Source of the DNA: Alkalihalobacillus sp. CinArs1
GTDB taxonomy: Bacteria; Bacillota; Bacilli; Bacillales; Guptibacillaceae
Assembly: GCF_947387515.1 (NCBI RefSeq)
Contig: NZ_CANDOB010000001.1
Location: forward strand, 1,178,001 to 1,242,000
DNA: 64,000 bases
Direction: 5' to 3'
How positions within the stretch are numbered: the stretch's first letter is position 1; every line of letters starts with the position of its first letter. Of this stretch, positions 16,327 through 24,175 are shown piece by piece. The notes below the pieces were generated by a model. The model saw only the letters and a list, made by a program, of their open reading frames with translations, made no database searches and was not told the DNA's origin. The position numbers and the translations under genes were made by a program.

Positions 16327-17109
16327 ATGGCATTTTATATGTTCGACGTTGATGGCGTGTTAACCGACGAAAATGCAAAGCCAGACAAAGAAGCTGTAAA
16401 GTTAGTGGAAGATCTTGCGAAAGAAGGAAACATTGTCTCTTTCGTGACAGGTCGTTCGAGAGGGTGGCTTTCAGATAACTTGTTTCCACTTCTCAGTAAC
16501 GATGTCGATTGGTCCACCCTATATTGTGTAGCGGAGCATGGAGCGATCAAAGGCAGAGGCACCGATATTTCTTCCTGGAGTTTAGACACTACGTATGTTA
16601 TCGATGACGAGGTAAAAGAGTTGCTATACGATGTGAGCAAGCATTCCGAATTCCAAGGGCTTATTGAATGGGATGATACAAAAGAATCGATGGGGACGGT
16701 TGAGGCTGTTCACGGAGAACCTGGTGATCGAGAACATCTTAGGAATACAAGAAAAGCCCTACAAGACTACGCTTCGAAGATTGAATCAATCTCTAAAGAC
16801 TCTGGAAATAAAACCGTTGTCTCTACGTATGGTGTTGATGTTATTCACCCTGATCTCTCAAAGAAAATTGGCGCTGAGTGGATTATTTCTGAAGTGAAGC
16901 ACAAGGAACATAATAAGGTACTTGTTTTTGGCGATAGCACTGGGGATATGGTCATGGCAGTAACTGCGCGTGAACAGAAGTATGAAGACATCACCTTCCA
17001 TTGGGTTGGTGAAGGAAACGCTCCTGAAGAAGACAGAATTTCAACTGTCTCTAGTTCAGCATCATTTTCTAAAGGAACAAAAGAGCTTTTAAAAAAGCAC
17101 ACTGGTTAA
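16327..17109 (+). CDS. HAD superfamily phosphatase
   Basis: A 260-residue haloacid-dehalogenase-type hydrolase. Motif I is FDVDGVLTD at residues 5-13 with the nucleophilic aspartate, motif II is SFVTGRSRG, and motif IV is VLVFGDSTGDMVM near the C-terminus. The middle part resembles a type IIB cap, as in sugar-phosphate or trehalose-phosphate phosphatases. The substrate is unknown. The ATG at 16327 is ten bases after AAGGAG; the in-frame GTG at 16318 is too close to that site. The gene is flanked by terminators and appears monocistronic. Confidence 0.8.
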   Translation: MAFYMFDVDGVLTDENAKPDKEAVKLVEDLAKEGNIVSFVTGRSRGWLSDNLFPLLSNDVDWSTLYCVAEHGAIKGRGTDISSWSLDTTYVIDDEVKELLYDVSKHSEFQGLIEWDDTKESMGTVEAVHGEPGDREHLRNTRKALQDYASKIESISKDSGNKTVVSTYGVDVIHPDLSKKIGAEWIISEVKHKEHNKVLVFGDSTGDMVMAVTAREQKYEDITFHWVGEGNAPEEDRISTVSSSASFSKGTKELLKKHTG

Positions 17110-17126
17110 AAGGCCAGTGTGCTTTT
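17093..17126. terminator. Bidirectional terminator
   Basis: A 13-bp stem AAAAGCACACTGG/CCAGTGTGCTTTT with an 8-nt loop and A/T tracts on both sides lies between the convergent HAD gene and oxidoreductase gene. Confidence 0.9.
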
Positions 17127-17129
17127 CGT

Positions 17130-18122
17130 TTATCGAATGTCGATCGGACGATTTTGTTCGAGTGATTCGTAAGAGGCTTCGATAACTTTTAAGTTATTTA
17201 CGGTCAGTTCACCGGAGTAGAAAGGGCGTTTACGATCCATCGCACACTCTGCAAAATGCTCGACCATCAACGTGTACTGATCACCATCGATCGGTTCGAA
17301 CCTCGTTTCCCCTTCACTGTTAGTTACCTCGATCACTCCCTCAGCATTAGGTGCATCAGGACGGTATGCGAACGGCACTTTAATACTTCCCTTCGTGCCG
17401 AATACTTCATATACATTGTTCATTTGACGCTCAAAACTACAATCAAATGAGGCGGAAACGCCATTAGGGAATGTAAGGATACCATTTGCTGACAGGTCTA
17501 CCCCTACGTTTTCAGAAACGTTCCCTTCAACAAACACTCTTGTCGGCTCACTTCCGAGAATATGACGAGAGGAGTGGATACAATAACAACCAACGTCCCA
17601 GATACTTCCACCGCCAAGTTCTCTATTCAACCTTATGTTTTCAGGGCGGTCCCCAAGATAGAAAGAGAACGTTGAACGCATATGCTTCACGTCACCAATT
17701 TCTCCAGAAGCAATCACATCACGCACCTTATCATGCTGTGGGTGAAACTGATACATAAAGGCTTCCATAAACGTAACGCCGTTTTCTTCACACGCTCGAA
17801 CCATTTCTTCAGCATCTTGTGCTGTAATCGCTGCAGGCTTTTCACACAACACATGTTTACCTTTTTTCGCTGCTTCGATCGTCCACTTCTTGTGGAGAGT
17901 ATTTGGAAGAGGAATATAAACAGCATCGATCGTTTCATCATCAAGCATCTCTTCATAGCTGTCATGATATCTTTCAATTTCCATCTCTTCTGCGAACGCC
18001 TTCGCTTTCCCACTTCCACTCGCAACGCTCACTACTTGAACATTTTTTGCAGATTTCATTGCAGGGATCAGAGCTTTTCGGGCAATATTTGAAGTACCCA
18101 TGATACCAAATCTAATCGTCAT
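17130..18122 (-). CDS. Gfo/Idh/MocA family oxidoreductase
   Basis: A 330-residue NAD(P)-dependent dehydrogenase with the N-terminal Rossmann motif GIMGTSNIARKALIPAM, the catalytic lysine motif VLCEKPAA, and a C-terminal domain containing GGGSIWDVGCYCIHSSRHIL with the conserved histidine. It resembles the dimeric dihydrodiol/xylose dehydrogenase branch rather than WbpB. The likely substrate is a sugar or cyclic polyol, but the specific one cannot be assigned. The ATG has an AGGAGAG site. It stands alone between two terminators and is only about 25% similar by eye to the WbpB-like protein at 5675. Confidence 0.82.
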   Translation of the reverse strand: MTIRFGIMGTSNIARKALIPAMKSAKNVQVVSVASGSGKAKAFAEEMEIERYHDSYEEMLDDETIDAVYIPLPNTLHKKWTIEAAKKGKHVLCEKPAAITAQDAEEMVRACEENGVTFMEAFMYQFHPQHDKVRDVIASGEIGDVKHMRSTFSFYLGDRPENIRLNRELGGGSIWDVGCYCIHSSRHILGSEPTRVFVEGNVSENVGVDLSANGILTFPNGVSASFDCSFERQMNNVYEVFGTKGSIKVPFAYRPDAPNAEGVIEVTNSEGETRFEPIDGDQYTLMVEHFAECAMDRKRPFYSGELTVNNLKVIEASYESLEQNRPIDIR

Positions 18123-18293
18123 CTAACTCTCTCCTTTGTCTCTTGTTTACACGTATAGCTTAGCATACGTGAGCATGCATTCATTTTAATATGCCTGTAA
18201 AATTTTCCTTTACACTACCCCCATCTTGCATCGCCTAAAGTCGAAACATTAAGTAATCCCTTTAATCCCCCCTTTTGATTATAAGGAAAAGTA

Positions 18294-18323
18294 AGAGCCG
18301 CTCTCCATTTGGAGAGCGGCTCT
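18294..18323 (-). terminator. Terminator of the 95-residue protein gene
   Basis: A perfect 13-bp stem AGAGCCGCTCTCC/GGAGAGCGGCTCT with a 4-nt loop, followed on the minus strand by TTACTTTTCC, just after the stop codon. Confidence 0.85.
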
Positions 18324-18336
18324 TTGACTATCTTAT

Positions 18337-18624
18337 TTATTTTGAAAAGCGTCTGATCACTTCGATCAATTCCGGACGAATATGTTTTTCGAGATCACTG
18401 ATTTGAGCTTCATAGCGATACTTCTTTTCGATACGATGCTGATGTTTGCTATTCTCAAGCATCCAGTGCAGCCACTCATCGTCTCCCGTTTCAGAAAAAG
18501 ACTTACCTTCACTGCGCTCATCAAATAAGTCGGATAACAACTGACCTAGTTTCTTTTCAGGATGTTGACGCCAATACGTTCTTAGAGCATCACATACAAT
18601 CTCGATCTCCTGTTTATCGTGCAT
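18337..18624 (-). CDS. Conserved small cytoplasmic protein (possibly DUF1040/YihD-like)
   Basis: A charged 95-residue protein without signal or membrane segment. The pattern ALRTYWRQHPEKKLGQLLSDLF followed by DDEWLHWMLE is reminiscent of the small YihD/DUF1040 family, but the similarity is weak and judged by eye. It has an AAGGA ribosome site and its own terminator, so it is probably a real monocistronic gene. Function unknown. Confidence 0.65.
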   Translation of the reverse strand: MHDKQEIEIVCDALRTYWRQHPEKKLGQLLSDLFDERSEGKSFSETGDDEWLHWMLENSKHQHRIEKKYRYEAQISDLEKHIRPELIEVIRRFSK

Positions 18625-18747
18625 CGAATCACGTCCTTAGAGGTGAGGCTTATTTGTGTATCTGATTACTATAATCATAAATCCATACCAAATATCTTCT
18701 AAAAAGCATAACACATAAATCGAGAAATTACACTTCGATAGAGCAAA

Positions 18748-18773
18748 TCCCACCTTCTTCATAGAAAGTGGGA
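18748..18773 (-). terminator. Probable terminator of the SpoIID/LytB gene
   Basis: A stem TCCCACTTT/AAGGTGGGA (one G-T pair) lies seven bases after the stop codon. The T-tract is poor, so efficiency is doubtful. Confidence 0.5.
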
Positions 18774-18780
18774 CATTCTC

Positions 18781-21057
18781 CTAATTTAAACTTTTCTCAA
18801 TCGAATCAACCGTGCTGTTAGAAATTGCACCTTTACCTCCGAGCAAGTAAACATTTGTTGAATGACTACCCTTTAAATAGCTGTCTACTGATTTTGGCAA
18901 CGTATCTTTTTGCGTCAAAAGAACAGGTGCTTGCATTGCCGCTGCTAAAGATGAACCAGGCAATGCATCGATAAACACATCTCCATTAGCAAAGAAGACA
19001 TTTGAAGCTGCAAAATCATACGTTCTTGCGATTTCAACACTTGTTTCATAGCGATCTTTTCCACTTACGCGATCTACCGTAAGACCGTCTTCTTTCAATT
19101 CCGCTTCAATATTGTTTGATATAACACCCTTTCCTCCAATCAATGTAGCTTTTTTAACATTAACGGTTTGAAGGTAGTTATCCGTCGGAGTACTTATTTT
19201 ACTCTCTGGTGTTAACAAGATTGGAACTTGAGAAGCCGCAGCATAAGAAGCAATCGAAAGTGCATCTGGCGACGAATCATTCCCAGAAGCTAGAATCGCC
19301 TGATTATAATTGCCTACTTCCTCTGCAACTTCAACAGCCGTCTCATAGCGATCTTTTCCACTTACACGTTCAACTTCCTGAACATATGCTTTCCCTCTTA
19401 GTGTACCTTCGATGCTCTCAGATACAGCACCAGTTCCCCCAAGAATATAGATCTTTTGAGGTTTCAAACGATTCAACTCTGCCTCGACACGTTCGTCAAG
19501 TTGATTAGACGGCGTTAACAATAGAGGTGCATTATATTTCTTCGCTAATACACTTCCTGTAAGTGCATCGATCGCAACATCTCCACGACCGATTACCGCA
19601 ACATCAGATTGATTCTTCCAACCGTATTGAGATACAGCAACACTTGTGCCATAGCGATCTAAACCAGAAAGTCTTTCACTCGAAACAACGGTGCCTTCTT
19701 GCACTAACTTTGTATCAGTATAGTAGAAATCAAGAATTTGATCGTACGTACGCCCTTCTTTGGACTGCTGATATGCACCGTATTGACTCATACCGATACC
19801 ATGACCGAACCCGCTGCCATAAACGGTGAAAGAATCAGCTTTGTTATCGATTTTCTTAACGTATGGGCCTTTCATGATCGACGTACCGATCATAAATCTA
19901 ATGTTGTAGGATGTATCATTGATTTCCTTTGTATGTTCTTTTATTTTGCCATCTTCCATTACAAACCCATCTTCTTGTTTGATGAAATAGCTAAATGATA
20001 GGCTTCCTTTCAAAACATCGTTGGAATTGAATGGAGGAAGTGTAAATGAAATATCGTTGATCTTCGTAATCTTTATCTCGTCTTTGGAGCTAAATCCATA
20101 TTTGCTTACGAGTCTACTTTTGATCGTTTGAATTTCTGTTGCATCCGTACCTAACTCAGTAACATTATCCCACCATGACTCAGGCTTTTTTAAGTCCAAT
20201 TTAGTAGTGTCGATCTGCTCTTTCCCTAGTGTGTAGCTCCACAAGTCAGAAGAAGTAGTAATTTTATCATCGTACGGATCTTCTTTTCCTTGAAGATAAG
20301 GGACTAGTGCACTTCCCCATGCATTTGTATTGGATAGCACTCTCCCACCATTACTTGATGAGTAAAACGCACCGATGTAATCTAATTCACCTTTACTATT
20401 TGCGTATTTCAGTACTTTCCCTGCTGTCTCATCAACCGCTCGATTCGTCGTGTCATACCAGTGCATCCCTTTATACACCTGACTCATCGTAGTATCAGTA
20501 AACGGATATCGATCTGGGTTTGCTTCTTGATTGAGCATATCTACCTTAGCAAATGTTCTGGCTGCAACCGCCTGTGCTTTAAGGGCTTCTTGACCGCCAT
20601 GATCACCCCAATAAGGCATCATTTCACTTGGTACGACTCCTTTAAGATAATCCTCCATCGGCAACGTGTTGATCGGACGAATATAGTTTCCTTCAACAGT
20701 CATCTCAATCTCACCAAGATAGCTTTTATCCCCGAGTTCTATGTAACTATCTTTCGCACCTGTGATAGTAGGAACCAACGTCATGCTATCGCCAAAATTT
20801 CCAAGCTTCGAGTTCCCTTTGTACAATACAACATCACCGGATTCTGCTTTTACCTTAAACTGATTACCATCATTACTTTGAATGTTGATCTCACTACCAT
20901 CTACATGGTAGCTACCATTCACATTGAAGGAAACTTCTGTTTTGTTTTTAATGAAGTTTACTAGTCTCACAGAAACGTGGTCCTCTGCTGCCTCGACATG
21001 TTGAACCGACAACGAAAGTGCTAAAATGCCTGCTAAAAGTGAAGTGAATACTTTCAA
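18781..21057 (-). CDS. SpoIID/LytB domain protein with three CWB2 repeats
   Basis: An exported protein of 758 residues. After a signal peptide (about 1-23) and a beta-rich N-terminal region it has a SpoIID/LytB domain (about 125-450) with PSEMMPYWGDHGGQEALKAQ and VAARTFAKV, the region holding the catalytic glutamate in SpoIID lytic transglycosylases. It ends in SGFGHGIGMSQYGAYQQS, another hallmark. Three CWB2 repeats (about 460-758, each with RVSGKDRYETSV-type blocks) form the C-terminus. The likely role is trimming peptidoglycan glycan strands or modifying an autolysin while attached to wall polymer. The start is a TTG behind TTAGGGGGAAAAGGGAT, the same leader type as in the two CWB2 subtilases. 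Confidence 0.93.
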   Translation of the reverse strand: MKVFTSLLAGILALSLSVQHVEAAEDHVSVRLVNFIKNKTEVSFNVNGSYHVDGSEINIQSNDGNQFKVKAESGDVVLYKGNSKLGNFGDSMTLVPTITGAKDSYIELGDKSYLGEIEMTVEGNYIRPINTLPMEDYLKGVVPSEMMPYWGDHGGQEALKAQAVAARTFAKVDMLNQEANPDRYPFTDTTMSQVYKGMHWYDTTNRAVDETAGKVLKYANSKGELDYIGAFYSSSNGGRVLSNTNAWGSALVPYLQGKEDPYDDKITTSSDLWSYTLGKEQIDTTKLDLKKPESWWDNVTELGTDATEIQTIKSRLVSKYGFSSKDEIKITKINDISFTLPPFNSNDVLKGSLSFSYFIKQEDGFVMEDGKIKEHTKEINDTSYNIRFMIGTSIMKGPYVKKIDNKADSFTVYGSGFGHGIGMSQYGAYQQSKEGRTYDQILDFYYTDTKLVQEGTVVSSERLSGLDRYGTSVAVSQYGWKNQSDVAVIGRGDVAIDALTGSVLAKKYNAPLLLTPSNQLDERVEAELNRLKPQKIYILGGTGAVSESIEGTLRGKAYVQEVERVSGKDRYETAVEVAEEVGNYNQAILASGNDSSPDALSIASYAAASQVPILLTPESKISTPTDNYLQTVNVKKATLIGGKGVISNNIEAELKEDGLTVDRVSGKDRYETSVEIARTYDFAASNVFFANGDVFIDALPGSSLAAAMQAPVLLTQKDTLPKSVDSYLKGSHSTNVYLLGGKGAISNSTVDSIEKSLN

Positions 21058-21177
21058 ATCCCTTTTCCCCCTAAGTAATTTGTCGGAAAATAATTTTTTT
21101 CCTTTTACAACACTTTAGCATAATTTCGACATATTGAATGGTAAAAATGACAAATCTTACATAAATAACATAGAAAT

Positions 21178-21210
21178 ACCTATAAGGCGATCCCTTATAG
21201 GTTCTTTTTT
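21178..21210. terminator. Hairpin between SpoIID/LytB and VanZ genes
   Basis: A 10-bp stem ACCTATAAGG/CCTTATAGGT with TTCTTTTTT on the plus strand. It lies after the stop of the leftward VanZ-like gene. The minus-strand T-tract is weak, so it may act mainly on plus-strand transcripts. Confidence 0.55.
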
Positions 21211-21225
21211 ACTATAAAAGTTTCT

Positions 21226-21726
21226 CTAACCAACTATTTTCCCCTTCACCTTAGGTACATTGCTATGACTACCTATCAATAAGAGAAATAGTATGACCCC
21301 AAAACATCCACCAGCAATGTCCACAAAGACATCCATAAGCAATGAGCTCCTTTCTGGGAGGAATGCTTGTACCATTTCATCCATTGCCCCAAGAGCACCT
21401 ATACTGGCTAATACAAAAGAGATTTTAACGACATATGGCCTTATTTGAAAAACAATCATTAAGAAAATCGCCAGAAAGCTATACATAACAAAATGACCTG
21501 CTTTTCTAATGAGGAAATTCACCATGCCGTCTTGACCATTCCTCTCGAGGCTCATTTCGAGAGGCCCGTAGTGAATGATTTCAGGTAAAAATCTGCTAGT
21601 GGAGAAGTGTTCAGCTAGAGGATATTGAAGAACAGCAGCTGTAATAATTGCCATCCCCATTACAATGTAAGATAAAAACAAGATTGAACAAATCGTACTC
21701 AAGATTTTAATAGAAATATTCCTCAC
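21226..21726 (-). CDS. VanZ family membrane protein
   Basis: A 166-residue integral membrane protein with about four helices. Family features are LIRKAGHFVMYSFLAIFL in the second helix region, ALGAMDEMVQAFLPERS and the final MDVFVDIAGGCFGVILFL. VanZ proteins confer low teicoplanin resistance in some bacteria by an unknown mechanism, and many homologues have no known role. The predicted GTG start lies right next to the AAGGGGA site, so the true start could differ by a few codons. A second VanZ-like gene lies at 25671-26165. Confidence 0.85.
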   Translation of the reverse strand: MRNISIKILSTICSILFLSYIVMGMAIITAAVLQYPLAEHFSTSRFLPEIIHYGPLEMSLERNGQDGMVNFLIRKAGHFVMYSFLAIFLMIVFQIRPYVVKISFVLASIGALGAMDEMVQAFLPERSSLLMDVFVDIAGGCFGVILFLLLIGSHSNVPKVKGKIVG

Positions 21727-21770
21727 TCCCCTTAATCGTTACGATTATTGCCAGGAGAAGTGAGTACTAT

Positions 21771-22223
21771 TCAACTTGATTCAGCGATATCTTTAAGAGC
21801 TATAGCTCTAGTATGAAGAAAGCGGTGCATATATCGTTTGAGGAAAAGTACGTTCGCAATGGACCCCACTAGTCCAAAAGGGGCTTTATAAATAAACTGG
21901 TCAATCATTAAGGTAACGCCGTCAAATTCTTCAAACCTATGTGTATGTATAAACGAATGAAAAGCTCCAGACACCATCTCATCAATAAACCAATCTGGTT
22001 TATTCATTGCAGTGATGTGAGCAGTCAACCTTTGCTTCACTCCCAGATGAGTTGCTTCCCACGTTACATAATCACCAACTTCTAATAGTCCTTCCGTTAC
22101 GCCAGCAATCGCTTTTTCATCTGTCCCTTTTGCGCTCTTTGTATGAATATCGACGTTTCTTGCAAGATCAAAGCACCTCTCGATCGGAGCTTCAATGAAA
22201 GTTTCTAGATAAATGACTGGCAT
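21771..22223 (-). CDS. SRPBCC family (polyketide cyclase-like) protein
   Basis: A 150-residue soluble protein starting MPVIYLETFIEAPIERCFDL, the typical opening of START-like SRPBCC folds. Then come THLGVKQRLTAHITAMNKP and HTHRFEEFDGVTLMIDQFIY. These domains bind hydrophobic ligands in a deep pocket and are common as cell-division-inhibitor-like or cyclase-like proteins of unknown function in bacilli. A GGTAGGAG site precedes the ATG. It lies 44 bp upstream of the VanZ-like gene on the same strand, so the two may be cotranscribed. Confidence 0.82.
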   Translation of the reverse strand: MPVIYLETFIEAPIERCFDLARNVDIHTKSAKGTDEKAIAGVTEGLLEVGDYVTWEATHLGVKQRLTAHITAMNKPDWFIDEMVSGAFHSFIHTHRFEEFDGVTLMIDQFIYKAPFGLVGSIANVLFLKRYMHRFLHTRAIALKDIAESS

Positions 22224-22282
22224 TCTCCTACCCCTTTACAACACCAAGTTCGTGAAGATTAATATTGCTTTAATTTTTAACC

Positions 22283-22306
22283 GAGTAGAGGAAAGTCCTC
22301 TACTCT
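22283..22306 (-). terminator. Terminator of the 44-residue protein gene
   Basis: A near-perfect palindrome, GAGTAGAGGA/TCCTCTACTC with a short loop, overlaps the stop codon and is followed on the minus strand by GGTTAAAAATT. Confidence 0.7.
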
Positions 22307-22434
22307 TCTAATTTTGGTGCAGTGACTTCTTTATGTTTACTTCTCTTATACTCTCCCTCAGGGTTTGGAAGGCTTTCAGTCGGAGTTTGATTATTCGTGA
22401 TCGCAGCATTTTTCTGAGCTTTTCTTTTCTTCAT
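22300..22434 (-). CDS. Small basic hydrophilic protein (44 aa), unknown
   Basis: A 44-codon gene with a consensus AAAGGAGG site and ATG. The product begins MKKRKAQKNAAITNNQTP and is rich in K, N, P and E, with no hydrophobic segment; it is probably an unstructured small cytoplasmic or spore-associated protein of the kind common in bacilli. I do not recognise a named family. The strong ribosome site and the terminator overlapping its stop support it as a real gene. Confidence 0.7.
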   Translation of the reverse strand: MKKRKAQKNAAITNNQTPTESLPNPEGEYKRSKHKEVTAPKLEE

Positions 22435-22603
22435 ATCGTGACCTCCTTTTTCTTTGTCATAGTTTAAACTCACACAACAAATTCATGTACAAAAATAATT
22501 TTTTATAATATTCAGACATACACACCCTTAAACTCTCTCGATGTGTTCGAAGTAGTAACATGAGGAGAGTTTCGCCATAAAACATCCAAAAGGGGGAAAG
22601 GTC

Positions 22604-22768
22604 ATGAAAGATTCATTTCTACTACTTGCCTCACTATCTGAAAGAAGATACGAAGAATTGGTACTCGAATTTGAAAACAAGCTTGACCGTCGCCTCTCAG
22701 AAAATGAAAGGGATTTCATTGAGTTCTTAGTAGAGCGTGAACTAACCGAAGAACAGCGAATGATCTGA
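22604..22768 (+). CDS. Small helical protein (54 aa), unknown
   Basis: A 54-codon gene behind AAAGGGGGAAAGG. The product is highly charged and predicted to be helical (SLSERRYEELVLEFENKLD and RLSENERDFIEFLVEREL), possibly a helical hairpin. Small two-helix proteins of this kind in bacilli are often kinase or regulator inhibitors such as Sda, but no specific similarity was recognised. It is divergent from the 44-residue gene and upstream, on the same strand, of the c-di-GMP riboswitch unit. Confidence 0.65.
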   Translation: MKDSFLLLASLSERRYEELVLEFENKLDRRLSENERDFIEFLVERELTEEQRMI

Positions 22769-23037
22769 TCCGTCCATGTTTTTCACCCCTTTATAACATG
22801 TGAACGATTAATACGACCTGTATTTTATTACTTTCTCCGCACCCTTAATAGGAATAACGAAGCGTGTTTTTACTCTTCCTAAACTTGGGAAACGTATTAT
22901 GATTCTTGGGGTTAATAGATTATGAAAAAAAACAATTTTCCCAATATACAGGTCTATTGGATTACGTTATACTATTATTGAGGTCAAATTTCGACAAATT
23001 TTATTTTTTTCAGGTCTTCACAGTAACCGTCATACAA
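22769..23037 (+). other. Leader region upstream of c-di-GMP riboswitch
   Basis: This 270-bp stretch holds no gene that I can support. It probably contains the promoter of the riboswitch transcript. A TATACT box at about 22974 is the best -10 candidate but lacks a convincing -35. Confidence 0.35.
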
Positions 23038-23130
23038 TCGTACGAGAAAGGCAAAACCATTGAAAAATGGTGACGCAAAGCTAAAGGGACTTCACGGTAA
23101 TGACGTTCCGAAAGTCAGCCAGCTGCCGAA
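23038..23130 (+). ncRNA. Cyclic-di-GMP-I (GEMM-I) riboswitch
   Basis: The segment matches the GEMM-I layout: GAAAGGCAAAACC, a short hairpin closed by ACCAT/ATGGT with an A-rich GAAA-type loop, the invariant TGACGCAAAGCTAAAGGG core, a second hairpin arm, and the typical 3' closing segment CCAGCTGCCGAA that pairs back to GGCA. It lies about 45 nt upstream of a 45-codon membrane-protein gene. No rho-independent terminator lies between aptamer and gene, so control is more likely at translation (a TTCTCC element at about 23135 could pair with the GGGGGAG ribosome site). This is pattern recognition; a covariance-model scan would settle it. Confidence 0.88.
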
Positions 23131-23173
23131 CACGTTCTCCAGTCGATTTGTGGCAATAAAGGGGGAGTAAGAT

Positions 23174-23311
23174 ATGAAAGGAACCTGGTCGACTCCAGAA
23201 GAAATTCAATATAGGAAAGAGCGTAAGGAAAAGCTCATCTATATCCTCATACCGATTTCGGCAATTTTAATTGGAGCAATGATTGCTTTACTGACACAGT
23301 TAACGTATTAA
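23174..23311 (+). CDS. c-di-GMP-riboswitch-controlled single-span membrane peptide (45 aa)
   Basis: A 45-codon gene with an AAAGGGGGAG site six bases before its ATG. The product has a charged N-terminal cytoplasmic part (MKGTWSTPEEIQYRKERKEK) and one transmembrane helix (about residues 23-41, IYILIPISAILIGAMIALL), with a very short exterior tail. I recognise no family. Its position directly after a c-di-GMP-I aptamer implies that its level follows the second messenger, so a role in motility, adhesion or matrix control is plausible but not shown. A terminator follows immediately, so it is the only gene of the unit. Confidence 0.8.
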   Translation: MKGTWSTPEEIQYRKERKEKLIYILIPISAILIGAMIALLTQLTY

Positions 23312-23317
23312 TGCCTT

Positions 23318-23342
23318 GGAGCCTTTGTTAGGCTCTTTTTAT
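23318..23342 (+). terminator. Terminator of the riboswitch unit
   Basis: A short stem GAGCC/GGCTC followed by TTTTTAT starts seven bases after the stop codon of the 45-residue gene. Confidence 0.75.
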
Positions 23343-23365
23343 ATTACCCTACAATTTGCCCAACT

Positions 23366-23391
23366 AAAAAGAAGCTGACATGATCAGCTTC
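23366..23391 (-). terminator. Terminator of the 137-residue membrane protein gene
   Basis: A stem GAAGCTGA/TCAGCTTC with a 5-nt loop and a TTTTTAG tail on the minus strand, just after the stop codon. Confidence 0.85.
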
Positions 23392-23397
23392 ACAAAC

Positions 23398-23811
23398 TTA
23401 CTTTGTAACAGACTGTTTTTGTTTTGTTTTAAAAAGAAGATTGATGCCCTTCATTATTCCTTTGATAATAAGATAAATGAAAAACAAAATGACAAAACCT
23501 TTTAATCCAATGACAGCATCTTCAAATTCCATATTTCCTCTTCCAGTAATCTTCTGCTGAATTTCAATTGCAAAAACAACGACTAACAGTACCGTAAACG
23601 TATAAATAAACGAAATAGACGTTATGCTCCATTTAGAAAGCAGTTTAAAAACAACTTGAACGAAGACAAAACCAACCATTCCTAATATACCCATGACCCA
23701 GAAATGCAATTCCTTATCACTCACCACAAACCCTAAACCATACACCACTTCGATGAGAATGTCGTGTAGTTCATTTACTATGGCCGCGATTAATTTAATT
23801 AGTCCCTCCAT
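23398..23811 (-). CDS. Four-helix membrane protein, unknown
   Basis: A 137-residue integral membrane protein with about four hydrophobic segments (including HFWVMGILGMVGFVFVQVVF, SFIYTFTVLLVVVFAIEI and GFVILFFIYLIIKGIM). It has an amphipathic N-terminus and a basic C-terminal tail (LLFKTKQKQSVTK), so both ends are probably cytoplasmic. No motif suggests transport or catalysis. It is monocistronic with its own terminator. Small proteins of this type occur in many bacilli as uncharacterised membrane proteins. Confidence 0.7.
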   Translation of the reverse strand: MEGLIKLIAAIVNELHDILIEVVYGLGFVVSDKELHFWVMGILGMVGFVFVQVVFKLLSKWSITSISFIYTFTVLLVVVFAIEIQQKITGRGNMEFEDAVIGLKGFVILFFIYLIIKGIMKGINLLFKTKQKQSVTK

Positions 23812-23880
23812 TAGTCACGTTCCTTTTCATGTGTACTTGACTTCATTTTAGAGAGAGGACAACTAAAATTGCAAGCTTTT

Positions 23881-24024
23881 TTACGACTGTGGTTGTGAGT
23901 TCAACTCCTGATTATTGATCGGAACATCGGTCATATCTTCTCCACAATAAGGACAAATCCACTCACCGTTTTGGTTGCTACTATAAGAAGGCTTATGACA
24001 GTGGACACACGTTTTTTCTACCAC
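23881..24024 (-). CDS. Small zinc-ribbon protein (47 aa)
   Basis: A 47-codon gene starting at GTG with GAGGTGATC upstream. The product has two CxxC/CxxC-type knuckles, TCVHC (Cys6, Cys9) and ICPYCGED (Cys24, Cys27), a classic zinc-ribbon arrangement, followed by a short polar tail. It could bind RNA or protein or be a stand-alone regulator; nothing more specific can be said. It is on the opposite strand to the riboswitch unit and lies in a run of very small genes. Confidence 0.7.
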   Translation of the reverse strand: MVEKTCVHCHKPSYSSNQNGEWICPYCGEDMTDVPINNQELNSQPQS

Positions 24025-24148
24025 CTGATCACCTCACTTCGTCTTAACATCCTATCAATCCCACCATTTCCATATACTCACAAATATTTTACCAAAATAC
24101 GGTAACATATCAAGCACAACCGTATGACATTATATTACAAAAACATAT

Positions 24149-24175
24149 AAAAAAAGCAGGTTAGCAACCTGCCTT
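24149..24175 (-). terminator. Terminator of ugd
   Basis: A stem GCAGGTT/AACCTGC spans the stop codon of the dehydrogenase and is followed on the minus strand by TTTTTTT. Confidence 0.9.

Noticed and set aside
17682-18092. 136-codon open frame opposite the Gfo/Idh/MocA gene at 17130
   Set aside because: Antisense to intact Rossmann motifs; low-complexity Phe/His/Arg composition typical of a shadow frame.
20461-20964. 167-codon open frame opposite the SpoIID/LytB gene
   Set aside because: Fully antisense to the SpoIID domain with no recognisable domain and no ribosome site; a shadow of biased codon use.
23038-23130. A tandem c-di-GMP riboswitch or a terminator-controlled version
   Set aside because: Only one aptamer core is present, and no hairpin with a T-tract lies between it and the start codon.
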